From NCBI GenBank assembly GCA_965662365.1, contig CBFIHR010000049.1, forward strand, positions 1 to 34,426: a DNA stretch of 34,426 nt, written 5' to 3'. Numbering within the stretch: the first letter of the stretch is position 1; the number at the start of each line of letters is the position of its first letter. The position numbers were made by a program, and so were the translations under genes. Source of the DNA: CAWVWD01 sp965662365 (GTDB lineage Bacteria > Bacteroidota > Bacteroidia > Chitinophagales > Saprospiraceae). Below are positions 14,610 to 23,808 of this stretch, in pieces. Below the pieces are notes generated by a model. That model did not search any database, was not told where the DNA came from, and saw nothing but the letters and a program-made list of their open reading frames with translations.

Positions 14610-16292
14610 TTATTTCCAAAGTACGGCATCCGCTTCTGCGAACCAGTCATGAAACTGATCTCTGTACAGTCTATCTAATACGTTTCTTTTGATTTTCAAT
14701 GTTGGTGTTAAAATATTATTTTCGACACTCCACAATTCACTCATAATAATAATTTTCTTCACTCTATTATACGACTCCATTGTAGGATTAATGGTTTCTA
14801 ACATTTCATTGAAACTTGCGGTCACTTCTGCCTTATCCGCCGCTTGTCCGATCTCGGAAAGGTTCACCAAAGCGATCGGCTGCGGAATTCCTAAACCAAC
14901 GATACAAATTTGCTCAATGTATTCATTCTTCGCAAATTTCCATTCTATTGGCGCTGGGACAATGTATTCTCCCTTCGTTGTTTTGAAAGTATCTTTTACA
15001 CGGCCAGTCAGTTTTAAGTAACCATCTTTCGTGATTTCACCTTGATCACCGGTATGCACCCAGCCGTCTCGAAGTACTTCCTTCGTTTTTTCTTCTGCGT
15101 CATAATAACCGATCATATTCCAAGGAGCTTTCATTTGGACTTCGCCCGTTTCTTCGTCAATACGAATCTGAACGTTGCCCAAAGGCTTACCGACCGTTCC
15201 AGGTTTGATACCATCTGCTGGCATCAATGTACAACCTGCACAGTTTTCGGTCATTCCATAAACTTCTTGAATAGTTATATCCAATTTTTTGTACCAATTT
15301 AATAAATGTATTGGCATCGGTGCAGCACCTGTCAATAAGATTTTGGCTTGATCTAATCCTAAACCAGTTTTTATTTTTTTACGAATTACATTATTAATTA
15401 TAGGAATTTTCAGCAATAAATTCAGGCGAGATTGAGGCATTTTTGTTAAAAGACCCAAATGTAGTTTTGTCCAAATACGAGGCACTGCTAAAAATATATT
15501 TGGTCGAGTTTCTTGTAAATTCTGAATAAAAGTTTCTTGAGACTCTACGAACGAGATCGAGCCACCAGTCGCCAGGCTTGCTGCTTCTACGATATTTCGT
15601 TCAGCGATATGATTCAATGGCAAATAAGAGAAGTAACGATGTTCGTCACCTTCGAATAACTTCAACATATTCGTTTGACGCTCTGTTTCTAATAGCTGAG
15701 CGATCGAACCATAAGTTAGCATTACACCCTTTGGCGTTCCTGTTGTACCCGAGGTGTATTTGATCGTAAATAATTCATCTAATGCTGGATAATATTCCGT
15801 TGTCATCGGTTCGTGCTGAGCGATTAATTCGTCCCAGGTCGGGTAGCCTGTTATTTTAGAGTTGCCCGGCAGATGAGGAAAACTAATACATTTCACTTCT
15901 GAGGACACACCAGTTTGCTGCTGTTCCCAAGTTTCTAACTTACCAACAAACATTACTTTGATATGACTTAGCTCCGAAACCTCTTTTAAATTTTCTGCGG
16001 TTAGGGTTGCATAGAACGGTACAGAAACATTGCCACTCATCATAATCGCCAAATCTGCCATTATCCAGTGTGCACAGTTTTTTGATAAAATCCCAATGTG
16101 TGTTTTAGGCGGCAAGTCCATCGCTTTCAAAGCGGTCGCCATACGGCGTACTTGATTCCCTACTTCTGCCCAGGTATAGGTTTTCCAATTTCCATTAATT
16201 GGCTGTCTTAGGTAAACCTCATTTGCTTTACTTTTCTCAAACTCGTAGAAATAGTCCAAAAGCGTTTTTGCAGTATCTAAATTTGCAGACAT
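14610..16292 (-). CDS. AMP-forming long-chain fatty-acyl-CoA synthetase
   Basis: The protein has 560 residues and belongs to the ANL superfamily, which activates fatty acids to acyl-AMP and then to acyl-CoA for degradation or lipid synthesis. The P-loop is IKYTSGTTGTPKGVMLTYG (about 173-191). The A5-type motif is QEVYGMTENCAG. The adenylate-binding aspartate is in WVHTGDQGEITKDGYLKLTG (about 420-440), followed by RVKDTFKTTKGEYIVP. Both N- and C-terminal lobes are present, although the family is often nearer 590-600 residues. It lacks a signal peptide and probably works at the inner face of the membrane. It is a monocistronic gene with a candidate promoter about 50 bp upstream. Confidence 0.9.
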   Translation of the reverse strand: MSANLDTAKTLLDYFYEFEKSKANEVYLRQPINGNWKTYTWAEVGNQVRRMATALKAMDLPPKTHIGILSKNCAHWIMADLAIMMSGNVSVPFYATLTAENLKEVSELSHIKVMFVGKLETWEQQQTGVSSEVKCISFPHLPGNSKITGYPTWDELIAQHEPMTTEYYPALDELFTIKYTSGTTGTPKGVMLTYGSIAQLLETERQTNMLKLFEGDEHRYFSYLPLNHIAERNIVEAASLATGGSISFVESQETFIQNLQETRPNIFLAVPRIWTKLHLGLLTKMPQSRLNLLLKIPIINNVIRKKIKTGLGLDQAKILLTGAAPMPIHLLNWYKKLDITIQEVYGMTENCAGCTLMPADGIKPGTVGKPLGNVQIRIDEETGEVQMKAPWNMIGYYDAEEKTKEVLRDGWVHTGDQGEITKDGYLKLTGRVKDTFKTTKGEYIVPAPIEWKFAKNEYIEQICIVGLGIPQPIALVNLSEIGQAADKAEVTASFNEMLETINPTMESYNRVKKIIIMSELWSVENNILTPTLKIKRNVLDRLYRDQFHDWFAEADAVLWK

Positions 16293-16341
16293 ATTGCTTT
16301 GTTTTATTTTGGTTATATCGTTATGAAAGTATTACTATCAT

Positions 16342-16349
16342 CAAAAATA
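16342..16349 (-). promoter_or_regulatory. Candidate -7 box for the acyl-CoA synthetase gene
   Basis: On the minus strand the sequence reads TATTTTTG, matching TAnnTTTG, about 50 bp before the ATG at 16292. No convincing -33 element is seen. Confidence 0.45.
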
Positions 16350-16538
16350 GGAAATCTTTGATTTTATTTATATTAAATGCCAATTTTAAATAGATAGTTT
16401 TACAATTTTAATAAAATTCGGTAAAGAAGTAGATTGTATAGGATTTGTTTTGTTAAAAATTGATTATTCCAATTATTTGTAATTCTTGAAAATGATAGAT
16501 TAAGGTCAATAAAAGGTTATTAACTTCAATCTATCACT

Positions 16539-19022
16539 CTACATATTCTTCAACTGCTCTAAATAACGTTCTAATTCAACAATATCATAAATCAAGACTT
16601 CACGAGGTTTGCTACCTAAATTCGGGCCAACAATACCGACTGCTTCCATTTGATCCATGATACGACCGGCACGATTATATCCTAATTTTAATCGACGTTG
16701 AATCAAAGAAGTAGAACCACGTTGATTTTCGACAAGTAACATGGCGGCATCTTCAAAATATTCGTCTAAGTCCGAATATTTCACGCCTGTTGTTCCAATT
16801 TCTTCATCATTGGTAGAAAATTCTGGTAACAAATATGGAATAGGATACCCTTGCTGACTTCCAATATGATTAATCACTTTTTCGACTTCTGGCGTATCTA
16901 CAAAGGCACATTGCAAACGAATAATATTGCCACCAACGGATAATAACATATCACCTCGCCCGATTAATTGCTCGGCACCACTGCCGTCTAAAATGGTTCT
17001 TGAATCAATTTTTGAAGCGACTTTGAAGGCGATTCGAGCTGGGAAATTCGCTTTAATTACCCCGGTAATAATATTGACAGAAGGTCGTTGAGTCGCAATA
17101 ATCAAGTGAATTCCAATCGCACGAGCCAACTGTGCCAAACGACCAATCGGCAGTTCAATTTCTTTACCAGCCGTCATAATCAAATCTGCAAACTCATCAA
17201 TGACTAATACGATGTAAGGCATGAACTTATGCCCTTTTTCAGGATTTAAACGACGTTGAACGAACTTTTGATTATATTCTTTGAGGTTACGAACTTGTGC
17301 TTTTTTCAACAAATCATAGCGTTGTTCCATCTCGATACACAATGAGTTTAAAGTGCCAACGACTTTTTCTGTTTCTGTAACAATTGGTTCGGGAGCATCT
17401 GGCAAATAGCCCAAAAAGTGATTTTCGATTTTGCTATAAGGCGATAATTCTACCTTTTTCGGATCAATTAAAACCAGCTTAACTTGTGACGGATGTTTTT
17501 TGTATAACAATGACATCAAAACGACATTAATACCGACTGATTTACCTTGACCGGTTGCACCCGCAATCAACAAGTGAGGCATTTTTGCCAAATCGGCTAC
17601 AAAGACTTCATTTGAAATGGTTTTTCCTAAAGCAATCGGTAAATCCATTTTGGCTTCTGTAAACTTCGGTACGGTTAAGACATCACGCAAGGCAACAATC
17701 TGTTTTTGCTTATTTGGAACTTCGATACCGATTGTCCCTTTACCGGGAATCGGTGCGATAATCCGAATTCCTAAAGCAGCCAAACTTAGTGCAATATCGT
17801 CTTCTAAGTTTTTAATTTTAGAGATACGAACACCAGGCGCAGGAACAATTTCATAAAGTGTTACCGTTGGGCCAATTGTTGCTTTAATTTTTATAATTTC
17901 AATCTTATAATTGAGTAAGGTTTCGATAATTTGATCCTTATTTGCTTCAAGTTCTGAACGGTCAATTTCTGCTTTAAACTCATCGTAAGTTTCTAAATAA
18001 TCAATGATTGGCGGCTCATAAGAGGACAAATCTAAGGTTGGATCATAGGGTTCTATATGACGCTGATTATCTTCTGTGATGGCGAGTTCGGGTTCGTTAC
18101 CCGTTTTTTTGACCTCCTCCACGATTTCGAGGGCATCGTCCCCTTTTTTGATACTTTCAGGTTTCTGTTTTGTCTTAGGTTTTATGCTGTTTTCGCCTAA
18201 TTCTAATTGTAGTTGTTGACCTGTTGCTATATTTTCCGATTTGAGTTGTTCTTCTTTTTCAGCTTTCGCTTTGGCTTTTGCTTTCGCTTTGGCTGCTGCA
18301 TCTTTCATAGCCATTTCTGCTTTTTGGGTAGCGGCTTCTTTTTGCTTGTCTGTGCGGTAATCTTTGGCTTTTTCTGATAGTTGAAATCTGTCTTTTATTG
18401 CATTCGGTGCATATTTATCGATTAAAATCTGGATTTCAAACCATACTTCTTGTGGACTCGAAAACTTGATGCCGTCTTTATTTGTCCAAATTAGAAAACC
18501 TGCTATTGAAATGATAAATAAAATAAATAATCCTGCAACACCTAATAGATTTTGTAACCAAACTTCAACGGCATTACCAAATGCACCGCCGACAGGAAAC
18601 TTAGAACTTCCAAACCAAAACTCTACAAAAACAGCTGACCACAATACTCCTAACAACAAATAAGTTGTCAACTTTAAGAAACCTTCTCGAGAACGTCCTG
18701 ACATTAATCGCCAACCGAATATCCCTGATAAATAGACAAACACAAAGGAAGAAATACCAAATAAATTATAGAAAAATTGATGTGAGACCATTGCACCTAA
18801 TCGGCCCAGCATATTATCGACTTTTTTGCCTGTTTCAAACAAAAAGCCGACGGATTGATGCATGACAATGTTCTGGTCTGCTTTCCATGTAAATAGATAA
18901 GATAGAAAAGCTATACAAAGGTAAGTCGCCATCATTAACATCAGTAAACCTAATAATTTTCGATAACGAGTATCTGTTTTCGCCGCCTTTAATTCGTGTT
19001 TTAATGTTCTTTTCTTTGCCAT
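16539..19022 (-). CDS. ftsK: FtsK/SpoIIIE-family DNA translocase
   Basis: I set the start at MAKKRTLKHEL (ATG complement at 19020-19022, giving 827 residues). The frame stays open to 19100, but those extra 26 codons are a low-complexity repeat (TTPTHYY-like reading). The N-terminus has four membrane segments within about residues 20-185. A Lys/Ala-rich linker follows (AKAKAKAKAEKEEQ). The RecA-like motor comes next, with Walker A GATGQGKS (about 482-490) and Walker B VLVIDEFADL (about 602-611). The C-terminal gamma winged helix contains STSLIQRRLKLGYNRAGRIM and would read polar DNA signals. The protein pumps chromosome ends through the closing septum and activates XerCD. The linker is short compared with E. 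coli FtsK. Confidence 0.95.
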   Translation of the reverse strand: MAKKRTLKHELKAAKTDTRYRKLLGLLMLMMATYLCIAFLSYLFTWKADQNIVMHQSVGFLFETGKKVDNMLGRLGAMVSHQFFYNLFGISSFVFVYLSGIFGWRLMSGRSREGFLKLTTYLLLGVLWSAVFVEFWFGSSKFPVGGAFGNAVEVWLQNLLGVAGLFILFIISIAGFLIWTNKDGIKFSSPQEVWFEIQILIDKYAPNAIKDRFQLSEKAKDYRTDKQKEAATQKAEMAMKDAAAKAKAKAKAKAEKEEQLKSENIATGQQLQLELGENSIKPKTKQKPESIKKGDDALEIVEEVKKTGNEPELAITEDNQRHIEPYDPTLDLSSYEPPIIDYLETYDEFKAEIDRSELEANKDQIIETLLNYKIEIIKIKATIGPTVTLYEIVPAPGVRISKIKNLEDDIALSLAALGIRIIAPIPGKGTIGIEVPNKQKQIVALRDVLTVPKFTEAKMDLPIALGKTISNEVFVADLAKMPHLLIAGATGQGKSVGINVVLMSLLYKKHPSQVKLVLIDPKKVELSPYSKIENHFLGYLPDAPEPIVTETEKVVGTLNSLCIEMEQRYDLLKKAQVRNLKEYNQKFVQRRLNPEKGHKFMPYIVLVIDEFADLIMTAGKEIELPIGRLAQLARAIGIHLIIATQRPSVNIITGVIKANFPARIAFKVASKIDSRTILDGSGAEQLIGRGDMLLSVGGNIIRLQCAFVDTPEVEKVINHIGSQQGYPIPYLLPEFSTNDEEIGTTGVKYSDLDEYFEDAAMLLVENQRGSTSLIQRRLKLGYNRAGRIMDQMEAVGIVGPNLGSKPREVLIYDIVELERYLEQLKNM

Positions 19023-19027
19023 TCCTA

Positions 19028-19080
19028 AATTCAGTAATCGGTAGTAAGTAGTAGGTAATAAGTAATAATGTGTTGGTGTA
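19028..19080. repeat. Low-complexity degenerate repeat before ftsK
   Basis: On the minus strand the DNA reads as short variations of TTACTTATTACCTACTACTT. The unit TTATTACTTATTACC also appears at about 32044-32058, before the four-TM gene. It is probably a non-coding degenerate tandem, not part of ftsK. Confidence 0.5.
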
Positions 19081-19381
19081 TCGAAAAAATTTACTTTCAC
19101 CTATTTTATTCAACTGTTCAAAAATAGTTAATTCCAAGCTATAATTGGTAAGTCTTAGTCAAAAATATCACTAAGTTGCTAAAACTTATAAAACTTTTTG
19201 ATTATAAGTGTTGTACTCTAGTTTTAATTATCGCTAATAATAATTACCTTTATCAGTAAATAAAATGAAATATTAAGTATTGTGTTATCATCATTTTATT
19301 ATTGATGACAAGGGGTCTTTGGTTTTTAAGATATTTTAGCAAAATACTTATTTATTCAATTTTTGATCTAAATTAATAAAA

Positions 19382-20137
19382 ATGGCAAAAAAATTTGGGA
19401 ATGCAAATCCAATAATGAGTAAAATCGGAAGTATAGCTTCTGAACGATCATTTGTTGGTAGTGAGTCTGCAATGACTTTACAGGGAACAATTAATAAAAG
19501 TTTATTATTAATTGGAATTTTAATGGTAGCGGCCTCCATAAGTTGGAGTATGTACTTCACGAATCCGTCACAAGCAGTCGTATTAACTTATGGTGGATTG
19601 TTTGGTGGAATTGGTGTTGCAATCGCTCTTTATTTCAAGCAAGAATGGGCGCCACAATTAGCTTGGTTGTATGCTGTGTTAGAAGGTTTATTTTTAGGAG
19701 GGCTTTCTGCAAGTTACGCATTGAGCTACGAAGGTATAGTTTACAAAGCGATTGGCTTGACCATTTGTGTTTTATTATTGATGTTAATATTGTACCGATT
19801 TCAGATTATTAAAGTAACGGAAAAGTTAAGAAGTGCCATTATCGCAGCAACAGGCGGCATTATGCTTTTTTACTTGGTTTCTTTTGGTTTCAGCTTATTT
19901 ACTGGTGATTCTCTTCCTTACTTGAGAGATGGTAGTTTAATGAGTATTGGTATTAGTTTAGTCATCGTTGTCGTTGCTTCTTTGAATCTATTATTAGATT
20001 TTGATATGATCGAAAAAGGGGTAGCAGCTCAAGCTCCAAAATCTTATGAATGGTTTGCAGGGTTTGCATTGTTAGCGACTTTAGTCTGGTTATACTTTGA
20101 GTTATTAAGATTATTATCGTACTTGTCAGGCGATTAG
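19382..20137 (+). CDS. Bax inhibitor-1 / YccA family membrane protein
   Basis: The 251-residue protein has a cytoplasmic N-terminus (MAKKFGNANPIMSKIGSIAS) and then seven hydrophobic segments between about residues 40 and 245. Examples are SLLLIGILMVAASISWSMYF, LTYGGLFGGIGVAIALYF, AIGLTICVLLLMLILYRF and ISLVIVVVASLNLLLDFDMI. The motif LNLLLDFDMIEKG near the last helices is typical of the BI-1-like YccA branch, in which paired aspartates sense pH and gate calcium or proton leak. It sits in the inner membrane. In E. coli YccA modulates FtsH, but that role here is inference. The ATG at 19382 is the first in frame after a long non-coding leader. Confidence 0.88.
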   Translation: MAKKFGNANPIMSKIGSIASERSFVGSESAMTLQGTINKSLLLIGILMVAASISWSMYFTNPSQAVVLTYGGLFGGIGVAIALYFKQEWAPQLAWLYAVLEGLFLGGLSASYALSYEGIVYKAIGLTICVLLLMLILYRFQIIKVTEKLRSAIIAATGGIMLFYLVSFGFSLFTGDSLPYLRDGSLMSIGISLVIVVVASLNLLLDFDMIEKGVAAQAPKSYEWFAGFALLATLVWLYFELLRLLSYLSGD

Positions 20138-20182
20138 AGTTAAATAATTTTGACAAATTATTTAATTTATAATTATAAATAT

Positions 20183-20218
20183 AAAGAGCAGACATTCTTT
20201 GAAGTGTCTGCTCTTTTG
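20183..20218. terminator. Bidirectional terminator, BI-1 gene and M43 protease
   Basis: AAAGAGCAGACA (20183-20194) pairs perfectly with TGTCTGCTCTTT (20205-20216). A and T runs on both sides let it serve the plus-strand BI-1 gene and the convergent minus-strand protease. Confidence 0.85.
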
Positions 20219-20242
20219 ATTTTAATCATTTAGCAGTACGTA

Positions 20243-21790
20243 TCAATAGACTACAATTTTTTCATTAATCATACCTTCTTCTGTCTGAATCTGAACGATG
20301 TAAGTGCCACCTGTAAGATTTGGTAAAGTGATAATTTCTCGATTTTCACCAACATTTACATTAAATGGTTGAGCCAATACTTGTTGTCCTGCGATATTGA
20401 AAATGCGTAATTGAGCGTCGAAACTTTTACGTGTTGCGATTTCAATCGTTAAGTTTTGACCATTTTCAACAATTGTTGGATAAATACCGAATTGTTCGAT
20501 ACTTTCGATATTTTGTGTACGAACTAAGTCTTCTGTCTGAAAAGTTTCTACTGGAGAAGTTTGTGTACAAGTATAACCTTGGTTAAATGGTCGAACTCTC
20601 CAATAGTAATCTCTTTGATTTTGAAGTGTTGTAATCAATGCGGTCGTATCGGTAACAATTTCATTGTATTCTAAAAGAGTAAATGAAGCAAAACGACTTA
20701 TTTGTACTACATAATGTGTTGCATTGGGTACCGTATTCCATTCTAACTCCACAAAATTGAATTGTTCAATGGCGTTTGCTACTGGACTTGTCAAGTTTGG
20801 CACAGCATTAATTGGAGTAATCATTGGATTCGTATCAACACCTAAATAATAGGAACGTTCTGTTTGTAAATAAGCTCGCATTGCAGCGATTTGTTCAGGT
20901 GTAAAGTTAGCTCCACAAGCATCATTGGCGTAAGTCATAATGTTTGTTCCGTCTGAACGAAAGTCAACACCATTCGGGTCTTTTTGTAAAATAGTACTTA
21001 AGCCTTGTGCATTACAGTTCCAGCCTCCAATAGCTAAATAATCTGGTGGTGTATCACAAAAACCATCTGCCGCAAACGTACAATTACTGCCATCAACTAA
21101 CTCGACGAAAGCCGTATCAATAATTGTTGTATCCGTAATCAAACTATCTTTAAAATACGTATAATCATAAGTTACTGTTGTTGGTGTTGGATTGTTATAA
21201 CTGTACGTATTGCCCTCCCAGCCCAAGAATGGATGTTGAATCGATAAGTTATGACCAACTTCATGAGCCCAAGTATTACTACTTGCACTTCCGGCTGCAT
21301 TTTTTGTCAATGCAATACCGGCATACGGTAAGTTATAACCGGCATTTCCGGCTGGATTTGCAACGATATAACAGTTCATGGTGCTATCAATATTATTCGC
21401 AAACATCATATCTGCTCCTTCTAAGACTGTTCCGTGATTGTACCAACCCGAGCTATCAATAAACAAAATATCACCATGTATAAAAAAGTGAATGTCAGCT
21501 TGTGCCATGTCTGTATTTAAACCACAAAAACCATCTAATAACTTCATGTAATCAATATATCCTGTCCCGTTGTCAGTTCCAACAATGTGTAAGGTCATTG
21601 CAGGGTACAATGTTGTTTGGTTACGAGCATACTGGCTATACGCAGCTGGATTTGCTTGATAGCGTTTTAGCCATTCAGATTTTACTGGTGCTGTTCCACA
21701 AGGATAAAATTCCGTTGGAATTGGCTTTTGTTGTGCCAGGAGCAGTATAGAAAAACTCATTAATAAAGCGGTAAGTAAGTGTTTTTTCAT
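20243..21790 (-). CDS. Secreted M43-family metalloprotease with T9SS sorting domain (paralogue A)
   Basis: The protein has 515 residues. The signal peptide (residues 1-19) ends LLLAQ. A metzincin-type M43 (pappalysin-like) catalytic domain covers about 60-310: the zinc motif is HEVGHNLSIQH (H176, H180, H186; E177 catalytic). A calcium-site-like DGSNCTFAADGFCDTPPDY segment and the Met-turn candidate TNIMTYANDACG follow. A fibronectin-III-like domain lies at about 330-425 (FVELEWNTVPNATHYVVQIS, YYWRVRPFN). The C-terminal 80 residues form a type A type IX secretion signal (YPTIVENGQNLTIEIATR, GGTYIVQIQTEEGMINEKIV). It is therefore exported through the outer membrane and attached or released. It is a close neighbour of paralogue B, from which it is separated by a terminator. 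Confidence 0.9.
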   Translation of the reverse strand: MKKHLLTALLMSFSILLLAQQKPIPTEFYPCGTAPVKSEWLKRYQANPAAYSQYARNQTTLYPAMTLHIVGTDNGTGYIDYMKLLDGFCGLNTDMAQADIHFFIHGDILFIDSSGWYNHGTVLEGADMMFANNIDSTMNCYIVANPAGNAGYNLPYAGIALTKNAAGSASSNTWAHEVGHNLSIQHPFLGWEGNTYSYNNPTPTTVTYDYTYFKDSLITDTTIIDTAFVELVDGSNCTFAADGFCDTPPDYLAIGGWNCNAQGLSTILQKDPNGVDFRSDGTNIMTYANDACGANFTPEQIAAMRAYLQTERSYYLGVDTNPMITPINAVPNLTSPVANAIEQFNFVELEWNTVPNATHYVVQISRFASFTLLEYNEIVTDTTALITTLQNQRDYYWRVRPFNQGYTCTQTSPVETFQTEDLVRTQNIESIEQFGIYPTIVENGQNLTIEIATRKSFDAQLRIFNIAGQQVLAQPFNVNVGENREIITLPNLTGGTYIVQIQTEEGMINEKIVVY

Positions 21791-21851
21791 AATTAATACA
21801 TTATATTATGGTTATTGAAAATCTAAAAATAACGAAAAGCGTTTAAACACA

Positions 21852-21881
21852 AAAAGCCGACCTTATTAAAAGTCGGCTTTT
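21852..21881 (-). terminator. Terminator of M43 paralogue B
   Basis: AAAAGCCGAC (21852-21861) pairs perfectly with GTCGGCTTTT (21872-21881), with a 10-nt loop; the plus-strand A run gives the T tract on the minus strand. It lies between the two protease genes, so they are probably transcribed separately. Confidence 0.8.
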
Positions 21882-21914
21882 CGGAATATTCTTATTTAAT
21901 CGTTTAAGTAAGTT

Positions 21915-23465
21915 TTAATTTGTAATCAATAATCGCTCATTGATTTGACCATTTACGGTTTGCATATTCACAATATAAACACCTGGTGCTAAACCTGCTG
22001 TTTCGATTTGATGAATGTGTGTTCCTGCTTGAAAAGTAACATTTTCAATGTTTTTCATAACTTGACCATTCACATTTACAATACGAATTGTCGCATCAAT
22101 TTTTGATTCTGTTTGTACGTTTAAGTTAACAAACTGCCCTTTTTCTGTTACGTTAGGACGCAAAGATATAGTTGTTATTGCTAAGGCTTCCTTTGTAGAA
22201 ACAGGAAAACTACTTGTTGTAAATTTACTTGCAGTAGAGAAACTATTACAGGCCGATACTTCATTGAAGGCTTTGACTCTCCAGTAATAATCTGTATTTG
22301 CTGTTAAGTTGGTCACAACATAATTAGAGTTCGTTACTAATACTTCGTCAATCATCAATTGACTAGTAAATTGAGGCGAGCGGTTGATCTCAATATAATA
22401 TTGAGTAGCATTCGGCATATCATCCCAATTTAAATATACTTCATCAAAAAATTGTGTGGTTGCATTGTTACCTGGAGCTGTCAAATTAGCGGCTGTTGTT
22501 ATTTGCACGGTAGAGTTAGGAGTGCCTTTCACATAATTACGTGAAAAATGTGTTAAATCAGCTGCAATTGCTCCTTTTTGGTCTGTTGAAAATTTATTTT
22601 GGCAAACATCACTAAAGTAACCCATATACAATGTCTCATCAGGATCTACCAAAGCACCAGTCGGATCGACTGCACCATTATTGTAGTTACATGTAGTCCA
22701 GCCAAAGCCTAAGTTATAATCAGCTTCTGTATCACAGAAATAATCGCCTGCTGTACTACAATTACTACCATCTGCTAATTCTACTAAGTTTCCGCCGACA
22801 CTTGCTGGAGGTGGATTTGAAGCACTGAAGTTAGCGTGATAATCCGTTCCTTCCCAGCCATTGAATGGATGTGGTAAAGAGAAGAAGTGTCCTGCTTCGT
22901 GTGTCAGTGTTGCTGAAGTTGAGTTCATTTGGTTAGCACGCATAACGAGGATATCGTAAGTAGGAGAGTAGTATCCTAAAGTTATTCCTGGCGATCCGCT
23001 ACTTGTACTGATAGAGTTACAAACGAATACATTAATGGCATCATTATGTTGATTCTTACGAATACTCATTTGAAATTGAGCTGCTGATACATTACTATGT
23101 GTATTGACGACTGTGTTGTTCATATCATACATCCCGGCTAAGTAAAATACAATATTTTGGTCTGCATAATTTTGATTCAAGCGACAAAGTGCCTCAAAAA
23201 TCTTTGATTTTGAGATTCTTCCTGTACCATCATTATTGGCTAATAGGTGAAATTTCATTTTTACGTAAGTCGTTGTTCTGCTTTCATTCGAAAGATTCAT
23301 ACGTTTTGCAGTTGCTATATTCTGCAATAAACGTGCTTCCATTGCTGGTGTAAACTCTGTCCCACATACTTGTTTTTCCGCTTTTACTGGCTCATCGTTT
23401 TGTGCCGATACAAATATTGGTAAACATAGCATTAGGACAACTAAAATGTTAAATGTTTGCTTCAT
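21915..23465 (-). CDS. Secreted M43-family metalloprotease with T9SS sorting domain (paralogue B)
   Basis: The frame is open from 23501, but the candidate promoter at 23490-23497 would place the transcript start inside that extension. MKQTFNILVVLMLCLPIFVSAQ (ATG complement at 23463-23465, 516 residues) is a proper signal peptide. The catalytic motif is HEAGHFFSLPH (H189, H193, H199; E190). DGSNCSTAGDYFCDTEADY matches the cysteine-containing segment of paralogue A, and TLYMGYFSDVCQNKF takes the Met-turn place. A fibronectin-III-like domain (VYLNWDDMPNATQYYIEINR, YYWRVKAFNEVSAC) and a type A sorting domain (IRIVNVNGQVMKNIEN, GVYIVNMQTVNGQINERLL) follow. The same four-domain order shows the pair arose by tandem duplication with long divergence. 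Confidence 0.9.
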   Translation of the reverse strand: MKQTFNILVVLMLCLPIFVSAQNDEPVKAEKQVCGTEFTPAMEARLLQNIATAKRMNLSNESRTTTYVKMKFHLLANNDGTGRISKSKIFEALCRLNQNYADQNIVFYLAGMYDMNNTVVNTHSNVSAAQFQMSIRKNQHNDAINVFVCNSISTSSGSPGITLGYYSPTYDILVMRANQMNSTSATLTHEAGHFFSLPHPFNGWEGTDYHANFSASNPPPASVGGNLVELADGSNCSTAGDYFCDTEADYNLGFGWTTCNYNNGAVDPTGALVDPDETLYMGYFSDVCQNKFSTDQKGAIAADLTHFSRNYVKGTPNSTVQITTAANLTAPGNNATTQFFDEVYLNWDDMPNATQYYIEINRSPQFTSQLMIDEVLVTNSNYVVTNLTANTDYYWRVKAFNEVSACNSFSTASKFTTSSFPVSTKEALAITTISLRPNVTEKGQFVNLNVQTESKIDATIRIVNVNGQVMKNIENVTFQAGTHIHQIETAGLAPGVYIVNMQTVNGQINERLLITN

Positions 23466-23489
23466 AAAATGTGTATTTTTAAGTTTATG

Positions 23490-23497
23490 CAAAATTA
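23490..23497 (-). promoter_or_regulatory. -7 box for M43 paralogue B
   Basis: The minus strand reads TAATTTTG followed by CA, matching TAnnTTTG 25 bp before the chosen ATG. A transcript starting about six bases downstream excludes the longer reading frame. The -33 element is not clear. Confidence 0.55.
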
Positions 23498-23670
23498 GCA
23501 AAAAAATATTCTGAAAACGGTCGAAAACCAGTCATTAATTGTTAAAACAACTTAATAAACGCTTAAATAAACGCTCAGGTTTAGTGATAGCCGTCGATAA
23601 TTAAAAAATGATACACATCACTATCCATTAAAAAAGTGTGTAGAATATCCTATATAAGCGAATTTTCACT

Positions 23671-23678
23671 TACATTTG
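23671..23678 (+). promoter_or_regulatory. Candidate -7 box for malate dehydrogenase
   Basis: TACATTTG, followed by TGCAAC, matches TAnnTTTG and leaves an untranslated leader of about 125 bp. No TTG is found at the expected -33 position. The rest of 23466-23808 has no gene. Confidence 0.5.
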
Positions 23679-23808
23679 TGCAACTTTTCGAAGTTGAACG
23701 CATTAAATTAGAAATTTAGACGATGAGGTTTATCATTTTCTTATTTAATGTTTACTCAAAACGTTTAAAATTTCACTTTCAACATTAATAACTAAAAAAA
23801 TATAAGTA

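Noticed and set aside
19023..19100. N-terminal extension of FtsK
   Set aside because: The codons come from a degenerate low-complexity repeat that also occurs elsewhere between genes; MAKKRTLKHEL is the natural start.
23466..23501. Twelve-residue extension of M43 paralogue B
   Set aside because: It overlaps the -7 promoter box and would place charged residues ahead of a complete signal peptide.
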